NCBI GenBank assembly: GCA_964446655.1
Contig: CAYUPL010000015.1
Location: 1 to 64,000, forward strand
Direction of reading: 5' to 3'
DNA: 64,000 nt
From: Desulfopila_A sp964446655
Lineage (GTDB): Bacteria; Desulfobacterota; Desulfobulbia; Desulfobulbales; Desulfocapsaceae
The translations under genes were made by a program, and so were the position numbers. The notes beneath the pieces are model-generated. The model saw only the letters and a list, made by a program, of their open reading frames with translations. It was not told where the DNA came from and searched no databases. Shown piece after piece: positions 25,748 through 35,280 of this stretch. Position 1 is the stretch's first letter. Every line of letters begins with the position of its first letter.

Positions 25748-28213
25748 CTAGTTGGCTTCGCTGTAGAACTCCCACTTATTTCGGGCAGGATCATAGCTGT
25801 AGAGCATGACCAAACGTAGTTGTCTGCCTCGACTTCTCTCAATGCACTGGATTTCGTAAAGTTCCTTTCCATCTATAAATCTGAGGAAAGTGGCTTTAGG
25901 ATCGTAGAGATATTCAGGGATTGCAGCGCTGTAATTAGCTGCAAAGAGATCCTTATAGTTTTTTTCCAGGTACAGAAGACGTTGAGCAATTGCAGCCTTT
26001 GCGCGTGTCTCTTCAATAGTTTGACGAGTCCCTTTAGCGATGGCCTGGAATTCCTGGTCGTCGGCAAAGCCGCTTGCAGTAATGGCTCTGGTGACATCTT
26101 CCAGAGATGCTGCCGCTTGGGAGTACTGCTCCTTTTCTAATTGCTCGTCAGCCATCTGTTTATATTGAACGATACGGGTCCGTAGAATAATTCGTTGCAA
26201 TTGCTGCCGTATCTCCTTGGGATCAATCCGTTGCAGGAGCTCTTTTTTGGCATCGAGGAGATTGATCGCCTCTTGGTACATGGAAATGGCTTCATCCCAT
26301 TTTGATCCGGAAAAAGCATTTTTGGCAGTATTGATAAAGGAGAAAAGTTCCGCCTCGGCCATATTGGCATACAATGTTTTGGCATCATCGTTTTCCAGGT
26401 TTACGGCGGTGCTGTTTTGTAATGTAAGAGCCTTCTGGTATTCAGCGATAGCACTCTCCCAGTCATTGGAGTAAAAGAATTTCTTTCCTAAGTCAAGATG
26501 TCGTAAATATTCAATTTCGTGTAATTTGGGTTCAATTCTGGCGATGAGACTGCTGCCGAACTCTTCCGGCAGGTTTTCAGCCTCCTCCAGAGCGGTTGAG
26601 AAAACTTCAAAACTTTTATCGAGCTCTCCTCGGGAGAGCAGGGAAAATCCTTTGTCGATTGACAGGTTGATTTCAGCGACATTACTAAAGTTTTCAATTT
26701 CAGTAAGCAGACTTTCTTCGATACTGCTGAGTATCGGCTGTGCTGTCTTCAGGGCGGTTTGATATTTGTCGGAAGCGTCCTGCCATTTGGAATTTTCCAG
26801 GAGAATGTCTGCTTCCTTCTTGATTTCATTGAACTCAAGGACACGGTCCATGTCGATCTTTCTGACATACTTACCCTGGAAAAAGACACGGCCGGAGAGA
26901 CCTTGAATCATTTTTTCGGAGGCCAGAGTTTTTTTGATTTCCTTTTCCAGGGCGTCACGGGCATCCTTGTTGTAAACAGAAATTTTCTTTAAAGTAGCGA
27001 GGGCTGCATCACATTCAATCTGGGCTTTGTGAAACTGCCCGCTGTCGATAAGGCTTGAGCATTCCGAATAAAATTGGCCGGCTTTGTCCAGGTGGGAGTT
27101 CGAAGTGAAATATGGTGTAATGAAGATAACTGCCAGAACAAGTATAATTATAATCCCAAGTATGGGTAAAAACTTGAAACTTGCCTTGGTCGTTTCCTCA
27201 AAAAAGGCCACCCGTTTTTTGCCGGAACCGCTTTCAGTTTGCAATGCCGGCTCTTCCGGCTGTGTTTCATCAATGGCCCAGTCGTCGGTGGAAAGTTCAA
27301 TCGAGCTTCTTGTCCGCTCCAAATTTTCCTGTAGGTTGGGAAAATCGGGTACAAGTTCAGCAACCTTTTCAAAAAACTGCAGAGCTTTTTGCAGATCACC
27401 CTGATGTTCGTATTCATCGGCCTCCTTCTGCAGTTTTTTTGCCTTGTTCATAAGGCTTTCGACATTCTGTTCTATTTCGTCTCTGTCGTCAAACTGCTCA
27501 TCATCGGGCAGGTCATTGAGAAAAAGAGATAGTTCATAATAGCGTTTTTGTCGAATAAGCAGATGGATACGGTTTACCGAGCTTTTCCCGGATGGTTGTG
27601 CTGCTGCAGGGAAGGAAATTTCATCGGAATCGTCACCCGGTTCCGTGTCGAGATAATCAGGATGACTGCTGAAGTCACCTTCCTCAAGTGTGTCGATATC
27701 AGGGGGAAGCAGATCTTCATCCGAGATGACCAGGGGGGGATCAAGATCTTCTTTGGCCGAGGTGAAATCAGGGCGTTCAAAAGGAAGCTGGTGGGCAATT
27801 TTTTTATACCAGGCCAGGGCCGAATCGTTAAAAACATTTTCGGTTGAATAGATTTCTCCTGCTATCATCCGGCCGATATAGATTATCAGCTCCGCAAGAG
27901 TCTTATCTTTATTCCAGAATTCACCAATGCATATGGCCGCCTGGTCAAAGTCGGGATGAAACGTTCCTGTTTGCGGGGTACAACTTGGAGGAAAATGAGG
28001 AAAGCCAAAAGGAATATTTATGAAGACGGAATGGTTTCTGGTTTCAACGATTTTACCGTCGTTATCCTGCGCCAGGCCGGAAATGGTATATTTGATTTCA
28101 TATTTTTCCGGTGGGTCGTCATCAAAAGGAATTATGGTAATATGAGGATTGTTTTTGAATCTACTCTGTAGATCTTGAAAAATCTTCCGAAGCTGTTCGT
28201 TTGGGGTAGCCAT
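25748..28213 (-). CDS. E2 (ubiquitin-conjugating)-like domain fused to a membrane anchor and TPR-like repeats
   Basis: 821 residues. Residues about 1-145 show the UBC fold signature: a FPHFPP turn near 71-76, HPD at 86-88 in place of HPN, Cys95 in HPDFDQAAIC, EFW near 98-100, and an helical end ending with SALAWY, as in E2 enzymes. A low-complexity acidic linker follows. A single transmembrane helix lies at about 348-370 (LPILGIIIILVLAVIFI). The rest (about 372-800) is helical, with repeated KAGQFYSEC-, KYQTALK- and EYQKALTL-type segments as in TPRs. No E1, ubiquitin-like or deubiquitinase gene is nearby. Conjugating activity is unproven. Confidence 0.7.
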   Translation of the reverse strand: MATPNEQLRKIFQDLQSRFKNNPHITIIPFDDDPPEKYEIKYTISGLAQDNDGKIVETRNHSVFINIPFGFPHFPPSCTPQTGTFHPDFDQAAICIGEFWNKDKTLAELIIYIGRMIAGEIYSTENVFNDSALAWYKKIAHQLPFERPDFTSAKEDLDPPLVISDEDLLPPDIDTLEEGDFSSHPDYLDTEPGDDSDEISFPAAAQPSGKSSVNRIHLLIRQKRYYELSLFLNDLPDDEQFDDRDEIEQNVESLMNKAKKLQKEADEYEHQGDLQKALQFFEKVAELVPDFPNLQENLERTRSSIELSTDDWAIDETQPEEPALQTESGSGKKRVAFFEETTKASFKFLPILGIIIILVLAVIFITPYFTSNSHLDKAGQFYSECSSLIDSGQFHKAQIECDAALATLKKISVYNKDARDALEKEIKKTLASEKMIQGLSGRVFFQGKYVRKIDMDRVLEFNEIKKEADILLENSKWQDASDKYQTALKTAQPILSSIEESLLTEIENFSNVAEINLSIDKGFSLLSRGELDKSFEVFSTALEEAENLPEEFGSSLIARIEPKLHEIEYLRHLDLGKKFFYSNDWESAIAEYQKALTLQNSTAVNLENDDAKTLYANMAEAELFSFINTAKNAFSGSKWDEAISMYQEAINLLDAKKELLQRIDPKEIRQQLQRIILRTRIVQYKQMADEQLEKEQYSQAAASLEDVTRAITASGFADDQEFQAIAKGTRQTIEETRAKAAIAQRLLYLEKNYKDLFAANYSAAIPEYLYDPKATFLRFIDGKELYEIQCIERSRGRQLRLVMLYSYDPARNKWEFYSEAN

Positions 28214-28539
28214 ATTTTGCAGGATGTCGAGGTAGAGTTACTTGAGCAGGAAGCGGCAGGCTCCGAGGAAAGCATTCTCGGACGGCCTTCTATGCTAAGG
28301 TCTGCTCTCTTTTACAGCTGCGCATATTCCGATGCTTTACACATTGGAATAGAATAACAGAGTATAGAGCTAAAATGTAGAAAAATGTTTTTTATCGTTG
28401 AATAATATGTAAAAAGTTGAAAAAAATGATCACCTCTGCTAGAGCACAAGAGAGGCTCAGCCATATATCCGGTTTGGGCCGGTTCTCTGTATACTGTCTT
28501 CGCTGAAACTATAGGTAGAATATATAGGTAGAATACTGT
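28214..28539. other. Divergent intergenic region
   Basis: 326 bases between the E2-like gene (-) and the cyclic-nucleotide-binding gene (+). A+T-rich. It contains a tandem direct repeat of ATAGGTAGAATA (28508-28535) close to the start of the + gene. No gene recognised. Confidence 0.4.
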
Positions 28540-29577
28540 ATGAAATCCTTCCGCGCTGTTTTTCAGATCGTCGAAGATAATAACTGTCCTCTGTATGAAA
28601 TTGAGGACATTTTTGTGTTGACGGAAAAATCGCTGGCCTTCCCCGAGGGCAAGGAGAGCTGTCTGATCCTTGTCAGGGAGGTGACACAGTTGCTTTTTCA
28701 ATTACTGGGAGAAGACGATAAGGTTGATTATAAAACGAAATATACCTGCAGCGGTTGCACTGGGTTGATAAAATTCACCCGTATACCAGGTGGTGGTAAT
28801 GCTTCACAAAGCCATACGGAGTCACTGCTTACCGAGAAAGAACAGAAATTATTTGATAAAATACGTCACTATCCTCTTTTAGAAGCAATTCCCACGAATC
28901 ATTTGAAAAAATTTATCAACTGCTTTAAGGGGAAAATTGTTAAGGAAAATGAGAATCTTATCAATAAAGGGCAGTTAAACGAACATCTGTATATACTCCT
29001 GTCGGGTGAAGTCATTGTGGAAGATGGAGACGTTCCCATAACCAGGCTGGGAGAGGGTGAGTTGTGTGGAGAGATGAGTTATTTCGGAGACAGTATTGCG
29101 GGAACCTCGGTACGCGCTTTGAGGGATACCAGAGTACTTGCCATTAACGGTAAAGACTTTGGCAATCTTATCAAAAAATCCCACGCGGTTCAGCTACTTA
29201 TGGCCAAATTACTGGCTGAAAGACTATCTCGGGCAAATTCTGTGCGGGCCAGTGATTTTGAATCCTGTATGCAGGGACGCTTGAATGAAATGGCACCGGC
29301 AGAGTTACTCCAGGTTTTTCATATGCATCAGAAAACGGGCGTGCTTACCCTGGAACTGCCCAAGGGAGCGGGACGGGTTTCTTTTATGGAAGGGTCAATA
29401 GTAGTGGCCGGCTATGCCGGCAGAAGCGGTCAGGATGCTGTCTTCGCTATTCTGGGTGAAAAGGAGGGGGTGTATAATTTTACTGCCGGGCTACCGGAGC
29501 AGGAGATGAAAGCATCTGCCATTGGTGACTTTATGATGCTTCTCATGGAGGGCGTCAAGAGGGTGGACGAAGATTGA
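28540..29577 (+). CDS. Cyclic-nucleotide-binding plus DUF4388 signalling protein
   Basis: 345 residues in three parts. Residues 1-85 carry cysteines at 16, 41, 70 and 73 (CSGC) and match no family I can name. About 105-225 is a CNB (CAP-like) domain, with LIKKG-type LINKGQLNEHLYILLSGEV, GEMSYFGDS and TRVLAINGKDF. About 240-335 is a DUF4388/PATAN-like domain (MAPAELLQVFHMHQKTGVLTL then FMEGSIVVAG). No DNA-binding motif is seen, so it is likely a signal sensor acting by protein contact. Its 3' end overlaps the convergent HAD gene by 23 bases. Confidence 0.85.
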   Translation: MKSFRAVFQIVEDNNCPLYEIEDIFVLTEKSLAFPEGKESCLILVREVTQLLFQLLGEDDKVDYKTKYTCSGCTGLIKFTRIPGGGNASQSHTESLLTEKEQKLFDKIRHYPLLEAIPTNHLKKFINCFKGKIVKENENLINKGQLNEHLYILLSGEVIVEDGDVPITRLGEGELCGEMSYFGDSIAGTSVRALRDTRVLAINGKDFGNLIKKSHAVQLLMAKLLAERLSRANSVRASDFESCMQGRLNEMAPAELLQVFHMHQKTGVLTLELPKGAGRVSFMEGSIVVAGYAGRSGQDAVFAILGEKEGVYNFTAGLPEQEMKASAIGDFMMLLMEGVKRVDED

Positions 29578-30214
29578 AAGGAGAGAGTTCTCCTTGCTGC
29601 AGCGGCGGCAGATGAAGTATTTCCATAAACGAAGAGACATGATACTCTGCCGGAAGTTTTTTGTTTTTAAATGCTATCAGCGCAACCTCGCACGCTGCTG
29701 AATGTTGTCGGTCGATTATTGAATCACCAATAAAAAGAGTTTCCATCGGAGTACAGCCGAAATGCTGCAAAATTTCCTCAAGACCGTCTGGTGCCGGTTT
29801 GGGACGGGTTGCGGTTTCCGCGGTAACCACCTTGGTGAAATATTTCTCCAGTTTGAAGGTCTTCAAAAGGGGCATCATGGTGTTGCCCCGATTGGTTGAA
29901 ATGGCCAGATGGTATCTGTCCTGAACGATCTCGAGAAAACCAATGAGGTCCTCCTCCATCTTCATATACGGAATAAAAGGAAAATACCCAATCCGACGAC
30001 GATAGGCATCTATCTCGTCAAAAGAGTCTTCACGGTAGTGGCGGAAGATATAACGAATAGAGTCGGCGACGTTGTGCATGTGCACATATTCCAGTTCACT
30101 TTCATCCATGGGAGGATGGTCAAATTGAAGGAGGAGGCGGTTGTAATATTCCTGGTTGGCGCGCCGTGAATCAAAGAGAACGCCATCACAGTCAAAAACG
30201 AGCAGTTTCAGCAT
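29555..30214 (-). CDS. HAD-superfamily phosphatase
   Basis: 219 residues from the ATG at 30214 (MLKLLVFDCDGVLFDS), which puts the catalytic DxD motif where it belongs; an in-frame ATG 15 codons upstream adds an atypical tail. Motif II is AISTNRGN near 93, and the IGDSIID motif with acidic residues lies near 162. The cap region (about 15-85) is helical, as in phosphoglycolate-type HADs. The substrate is unknown. The start overlaps the end of the YkgJ-like gene, so the two form an operon. Confidence 0.88.
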   Translation of the reverse strand: MLKLLVFDCDGVLFDSRRANQEYYNRLLLQFDHPPMDESELEYVHMHNVADSIRYIFRHYREDSFDEIDAYRRRIGYFPFIPYMKMEEDLIGFLEIVQDRYHLAISTNRGNTMMPLLKTFKLEKYFTKVVTAETATRPKPAPDGLEEILQHFGCTPMETLFIGDSIIDRQHSAACEVALIAFKNKKLPAEYHVSSFMEILHLPPLQQGELSPFNLRPPS

Positions 30215-30960
30215 GGTTGGTTCACTGGTGAAATGGTGAAGAATTCTTTCTTTAACCACTCGATCGCATAAAGCAGCAGCTTTTCATCTTCGACAAGATC
30301 GTCAATATACGTATCCGGCAACATATCAAAACCACTGTCATGGTCCATCAGTTTCTGTCTGAATGTGTCAAGGTCATAAAGGGCCAGAATAAACAGGTCC
30401 TGTTGTGCTGTTGTTAAACGGACACCTTGGCGAATCTGTTCACTTTGGAGAAGTGAGGCCAAGGCATCGTTCATGCGGTTATATGGTTCAAGACCCTGCT
30501 GTTTGCTGTACGACAGCGCATTCTGCCTCGCTTCTTCAGTAAAACCTTGACAATGATCTTCCTTGAGAAGGACGAAAAAATGCTCAATGGAGTTGTCGGG
30601 TTGCCGCTTTGCCGCCCGGCCAAGCGGATACGTCCGGCAGGCCCCAGGGCGATCCCGGTATACAGAGCATCCCTTGCTCTCCACGAAAACACAACTGGCC
30701 CGGCCATCATCCACCATGGTGAGATAGCACCGCGGTACGATATCCTCTTCGTCCTGCTCGATAATGACATAGGCATCTAAAAAATCGCGGGAATGCATTT
30801 TCAGCCCGTTTTTGAGACGCATGACATCATAGGGGGTCAGCGATAATTCCAGCTCCCTGCAGCAACTGGTAAAACACGATACTTCGTGGTGGCAGGCAAA
30901 GCAGAACTCAAAATCGTCGGCAATCCGTTCAATATTGCGCGGCAGAAGCGGCAGTTTCAT
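30208..30960 (-). CDS. YkgJ-family cysteine-cluster protein
   Basis: 250 residues from MKLPLLPRN. The cysteine-rich core reads CFACHHEVSCFTSCC near residues 19-34 and later GCSVYRDRPGACRTYPLG near 97-115. This is the YkgJ signature, thought to bind zinc or an Fe-S cluster. Function is unknown. The ATG at 30960 is 9 bases after the secDF stop and follows AGGAAT; a longer version starting at 31050 would overlap secDF and is not favoured. Confidence 0.82.
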   Translation of the reverse strand: MKLPLLPRNIERIADDFEFCFACHHEVSCFTSCCRELELSLTPYDVMRLKNGLKMHSRDFLDAYVIIEQDEEDIVPRCYLTMVDDGRASCVFVESKGCSVYRDRPGACRTYPLGRAAKRQPDNSIEHFFVLLKEDHCQGFTEEARQNALSYSKQQGLEPYNRMNDALASLLQSEQIRQGVRLTTAQQDLFILALYDLDTFRQKLMDHDSGFDMLPDTYIDDLVEDEKLLLYAIEWLKKEFFTISPVNQPC

Positions 30961-30968
30961 AGTATTCC

Positions 30969-33533
30969 TTAGCTTTCCTTTGGTTTCCAGACCGTCAACA
31001 ACGGACTGGCGACAAAGATCGACGAATAAGTTCCCACAAGTACACCGCACAACAGGGCAAGGGAAAAGTCATGAATGACGGATCCGCCAAGGATGAAGAG
31101 AGCAAGTAATACCATGGCCGTTGTCAGTGATGTAACCAGAGTTCTGCTGATAACCTGATTGACACTGATATTGATAACACTGGTTAAGGACTTTTTCTCG
31201 GCCTTTTGCAGATTTTCGCGAATCCGGTCGAATACCACAACTGAGTCGTTTAAGGAGTATCCTGCAATGGTCAAAAGCGCAGTTATGATAAGCAGTGTTA
31301 TCTCCACATTGAGTAGCCAGCAGATGCCTAAGACAACAAGAACGTCATGAAAGGTGGCGACAGCGGCTGCTAACCCGAATCGAAGATCAAATCGGAGAGC
31401 GAGATAGATAATTACACCAACCAGTGATATCAGTATGGCGAGTATGGCCTTGTTGCGCAATACAGCACTGACTGAAGAGCCGATTTCAGACTGGCTTTCG
31501 AGGATGAACCCCTTGTCGCCAAGCTCTTCATTAAGGATTTTAGTCACTGTCTCGCTGAGGTTTGCCACAACCTCTTCCGATTTTTTAATTTTGATGATCA
31601 GGCGGTTTTCCTTTTCAACTTCCTGTAAATCGACGCCTTCCATTTTGCTTCCTGCAAAGGCATTGCGCACTTCAGCCATGGTAAATTGCTGTGCTCCTTT
31701 ATATTGCAGGAGTGAGCCGCCGGTAAAATCGACACCTAGGTTGGCACTGCCTCTGGTAATCTGCATAAAAGAGATAAGGCCGATGAAAACCATAATACCG
31801 GAGAGGACAAAGGTAATTTTTTTTATTTTCATGAAATCAAGAGAGGACCCTTTGATAATCTCCATAAAATTAAGCCGGCGCAAAAGTTTATTGGCAGTGA
31901 GGCCGTCAAAGAAAAGTCGTGAACAGAAAAGTGCGGTAAAAAGGTTCAGCATGATACCAAGGGAGAGGGTTACGGCAAAACCTTTGATCGGACCGGTGCC
32001 GAACAGAAAAAGGGCCATTGCCGTAATCAGGGTGGTTACCTGGGAGTCCACGATTGTTGATAAAGCCTTACCGTAGCCTCCATCGATGCTGGATTTTAAC
32101 GATTTGCCGAGTTTATACTCCTCGCGGATCCTCTCGAAAATAAGAACGTTGGCATCAACCGCCATGCCGATTGAAAGAACGATTCCCGCTATGCCGGGGA
32201 GTGTCAGGGTGGCGTTGAGGATGGCCAGTCCGGTAAAGAGAAAAAGAATGTTGAGGGCGAGGGCGCCGTTGGCAATGATACCGGATAACCTGTAATAGAT
32301 AATCATGAAGCCTAGAACAAGTATTGCGCCCAACATACCGGATGTCAGTCCTCGGTCAATGGAATCCTGACCAAGACTGGCGCCAACGGTCATATTCTGA
32401 ATAATATCGACAGGAGCAGGCAGTGCTCCAACACGTAAAACGATGGCAAGGTCAGAGGCCTCCTCATGGCTGAAGTTGCCGGTGATTTGCGCGGAGCCAC
32501 CCAGGATTTTTTCGCGGATAACCGGCGCGGAGCGCACCATATCGTCAAGGACGATGGCCATCCTTCTGCCGGTATATTCATCGGTAATTCTAGCAAAAAT
32601 CTTGCCTCCACTGCTGGTCATATCGAGCCCGACATAGGGTTCGTTAAAGGTCCCGCCGATGCGCACCTGAGCGTTTTTTATCATATCACCCGTCAACAGG
32701 ATCTTGTCTTCCAGAAGAATCGGCCGGGTTATCTCCTGCCGGGTCTGCTGGTCGACCTCTTTTTCCATGAAAACCGAAGTGTCGGGAGGAAGAAGGCTTT
32801 TAATGGCCCGATTGAGTTTGCTGATGGGTTCGCCTTCCTGCCACTGCCCTGCTGCAATAGCCTTGTTGATGAGCTCATTAAGGTTGAGACCGGACGTTTC
32901 CGCAACGGCTCTGAATTGCAGCTGGGCCGTGTCGCCAATTAATTTTATGGCACGATCGGTATCTTTGATACCGGGGAGCTGGATGACGATTTCGTCCTCT
33001 CCCTGTCGTATAATAACCGGCTCAGCCACTCCGAACTGATCGATCCTGTTCCGTATAATCTCAAGGGATTGTTCAACGGCATTGTTTTCAATATAGGCCA
33101 GTTTTTCTTTTGTCAGGCTGATGAGGATTCGTGGAAAACTCCCGGGAGTGCTTTCTATTTTGCCTTCAATATCTTCATCTTCGGCCACAATGGATTGTAC
33201 CCGCTCAATGGCGCTGGTGTTCGGCAGGGTGAAAATGACGGTATTTGTTTTGTCAGACCTGGTGCGTACCGCCGTGATCGATTGATCAGAGAGGTTGTCC
33301 TTGAGGTTGTTGGCCGCCAGTTCCAGGGTGTTTTCCGCTGCTTTTTTCAGATTAACCTTGAGAACCAGGTGCATGCCGCCCTGAAGATCAAGGCCGAGGC
33401 GCAACCCTTCCGGGGCCATATAGTCTTTCCACCAATCCGGAGCCTCTTTGTAAAAAGATGGGACTATGGTGGTGATAGAGCCGATGATCAGGAAGATGAG
33501 AAGGCCAAGTTTAAGTTTTAACGAAGTATTCAT
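30969..33533 (-). CDS. secDF: SecD-SecF fusion, Sec translocase accessory protein
   Basis: A single 854-residue RND-like protein that uses the proton-motive force to help pull preproteins through SecYEG. The SecD half starts with one membrane helix then DLQGGMHLVLKVN (about 48-60), a periplasmic head, and five membrane helices after about residue 370. The SecF half begins near 570 with another helix and DFTGGSLLQYKG at about 605, ending with a membrane block. In many bacteria SecD and SecF are separate and preceded by yajC; no yajC is seen upstream here. The stop is 9 bases from the next gene. Confidence 0.95.
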   Translation of the reverse strand: MNTSLKLKLGLLIFLIIGSITTIVPSFYKEAPDWWKDYMAPEGLRLGLDLQGGMHLVLKVNLKKAAENTLELAANNLKDNLSDQSITAVRTRSDKTNTVIFTLPNTSAIERVQSIVAEDEDIEGKIESTPGSFPRILISLTKEKLAYIENNAVEQSLEIIRNRIDQFGVAEPVIIRQGEDEIVIQLPGIKDTDRAIKLIGDTAQLQFRAVAETSGLNLNELINKAIAAGQWQEGEPISKLNRAIKSLLPPDTSVFMEKEVDQQTRQEITRPILLEDKILLTGDMIKNAQVRIGGTFNEPYVGLDMTSSGGKIFARITDEYTGRRMAIVLDDMVRSAPVIREKILGGSAQITGNFSHEEASDLAIVLRVGALPAPVDIIQNMTVGASLGQDSIDRGLTSGMLGAILVLGFMIIYYRLSGIIANGALALNILFLFTGLAILNATLTLPGIAGIVLSIGMAVDANVLIFERIREEYKLGKSLKSSIDGGYGKALSTIVDSQVTTLITAMALFLFGTGPIKGFAVTLSLGIMLNLFTALFCSRLFFDGLTANKLLRRLNFMEIIKGSSLDFMKIKKITFVLSGIMVFIGLISFMQITRGSANLGVDFTGGSLLQYKGAQQFTMAEVRNAFAGSKMEGVDLQEVEKENRLIIKIKKSEEVVANLSETVTKILNEELGDKGFILESQSEIGSSVSAVLRNKAILAILISLVGVIIYLALRFDLRFGLAAAVATFHDVLVVLGICWLLNVEITLLIITALLTIAGYSLNDSVVVFDRIRENLQKAEKKSLTSVINISVNQVISRTLVTSLTTAMVLLALFILGGSVIHDFSLALLCGVLVGTYSSIFVASPLLTVWKPKES

Positions 33534-33699
33534 GTATGCCTCTGAATATGTTGGATTGCAGAAAACGCGTAATAGAGTTCCAGAATGTTATCTAGGGCGA
33601 AAGAGCCGTTTTGCAGGAAATCAGCATGGCGATTATAACGCAATGCCTGAATCTTGCAAGTTTTGCCCACTATTTACGATAAAAAAGAGAAAAGAACTC

Positions 33700-34461
33700 C
33701 TACGATGGGCTGCCGAGCCTGGTGTTGATGGCTACCGCCATGCAGGCAGCGCCAAAACCATTATCAATATTGACCACTGCCAGGCCGGGAGCGCAGCTGT
33801 TCAACATCCCCAGGAGAGCAGTGAATCCACCAAGATGTGCACCATATCCCACGGAAGTCGGTACACCTATAACAGGGGCGCTCACTAAGCCTCCGACAAC
33901 GCTGGGCAGGGCTCCTTCCATGCCGGCAACAACGATAATGACGGAAGCAGTTGACAGAAGGGGCTGATTGACCAGGAGTCGATGAAGACCGGCTACGCCG
34001 ACGTCATAAAGACGATCAATTGGGTGTCCGAGGCTTTCGGCGGTAACGGCGGCCTCTTCGGCCACAGGAATGTCGGAAGTACCGGCACAGACAATCAGGA
34101 TATTGCCACGACATTGAGCACTGTCAATTGGGCGCGGAGCGCTGCTGAGTATGGCTGCTTTGGCGTGATATTGCAGCGTGGGCAGCTGTTCCTGCACTTT
34201 TACGGCCTTTTCCGCCTCGATTCGGGTAATGAGAAGGACGTCCCTTTTTTGCAGAAGCGCTGTACCGATGGTGACAATCTGTTCAACGCTTTTTGAAGCC
34301 CCATAAACAACCTCAGGGATTCCCGTTCTCAGGGTGCGCTGGTGGTCAAGGCAGGCGTCTTGCAGCGTCTCGGCCGGTTGAACCTGAATTTGTGCCAAGG
34401 CTTCATGTATACTGTATTGGCCATTTCTGACGCGGTTCAGTATCTCGACTAGTGTTATCAT
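33700..34461 (-). CDS. larB: LarB, nickel-pincer nucleotide cofactor synthase
   Basis: 253 residues with a PurE-like core: GTSDIPVAEEAAVTAESLGHP near 127-147, DVGVAGLHRLL, and AGMEGALPSVVGGLVSAPVIGVPTSVGYGA near 178-207. LarB carboxylates and hydrolyses nicotinic acid adenine dinucleotide as the first step towards the nickel-pincer cofactor of LarA-type racemases. larC and larE are not in the window. It lies upstream of secDF (minus strand), 166 bases away. Confidence 0.93.
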   Translation of the reverse strand: MITLVEILNRVRNGQYSIHEALAQIQVQPAETLQDACLDHQRTLRTGIPEVVYGASKSVEQIVTIGTALLQKRDVLLITRIEAEKAVKVQEQLPTLQYHAKAAILSSAPRPIDSAQCRGNILIVCAGTSDIPVAEEAAVTAESLGHPIDRLYDVGVAGLHRLLVNQPLLSTASVIIVVAGMEGALPSVVGGLVSAPVIGVPTSVGYGAHLGGFTALLGMLNSCAPGLAVVNIDNGFGAACMAVAINTRLGSPS

Positions 34462-34753
34462 CGTTTGCCTCGTATTTTCTGGTGATGAAAGTGAAAATGC
34501 AATGTAACATTATAAACCTTGCTCAGCTACAGAGAAACACCATTGCTGCAGCAACCATAAGCGTGGAAGCGGTATTGTCGGCAAGGCTGATCACAGTTGC
34601 CAAAATAGAGTAAATAGGCTCTGTTGTATGGGGCGGCAAGATCTTGTTCTTCTCTGCCTGCAATAATGGATGTTGTGATTGTTTACCCGGCTGGGAGAAT
34701 GCTGTCGGCCGAAAGAATTGATACGGGATCAGTATCAAAAAGGATTCGACGTC

Positions 34754-35188
34754 ATGTATGCACGTATTTATATTTTGCGATTTCCAAAAGATACCAGCGA
34801 TAAACCTTTTATTTACAACCTGGTTAAAAAGTTTGACGTAGAGTCAAATATTCTCAAGGCCAACATTTTTCCGCATAGGGAAGGAATGATGGTTCTGGAG
34901 CTTCGAGGGATTAGAGATAACGTCAAGGAAGGTCTCGAGTATCTTAAAAGTTTCGGAGTGAGGGTCGAAAGGCTGGCGGCTGGTATAAGTCGTGATGATA
35001 AAAAATGTTTTCAATGCGGCTTATGCACCGGAGTGTGTTCCTCCAGTGCACTTTTTATTCGAAGAGCTGATATGGCTGTTCTTTTTGACCCTGAAAAGTG
35101 CACCGGCTGTGGTATCTGTGTGACTATTTGTCCTGTGCGGGCCATGGATGTATTTCTGGGAGAAGAACATTATCCTGTCAAGTCGTGA
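34754..35188 (+). CDS. NIL-domain ferredoxin-like protein
   Basis: 144 residues from MYARIYILRF. The N-terminal NIL domain (about 1-75, a ferredoxin-fold small-molecule or regulatory module) precedes two [4Fe-4S] motifs: CFQCGLCTGVC near 86-96 and CTGCGICVTICP near 116-127. Such proteins are common in anaerobes as small electron carriers, often paired with homocysteine or sulfur genes. The ribosome site AAGGA precedes the ATG at a good distance. No obvious partner gene is adjacent. Confidence 0.88.
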   Translation: MYARIYILRFPKDTSDKPFIYNLVKKFDVESNILKANIFPHREGMMVLELRGIRDNVKEGLEYLKSFGVRVERLAAGISRDDKKCFQCGLCTGVCSSSALFIRRADMAVLFDPEKCTGCGICVTICPVRAMDVFLGEEHYPVKS

Positions 35189-35280
35189 AAGAGACGCTTT
35201 ACAATAGCCTCTCTTTCCTGCCTGTTGGGGGGCTGTCGTCGATTTCTGTGGAACCCCATGCCCTGGAATGCCCAAGATGT

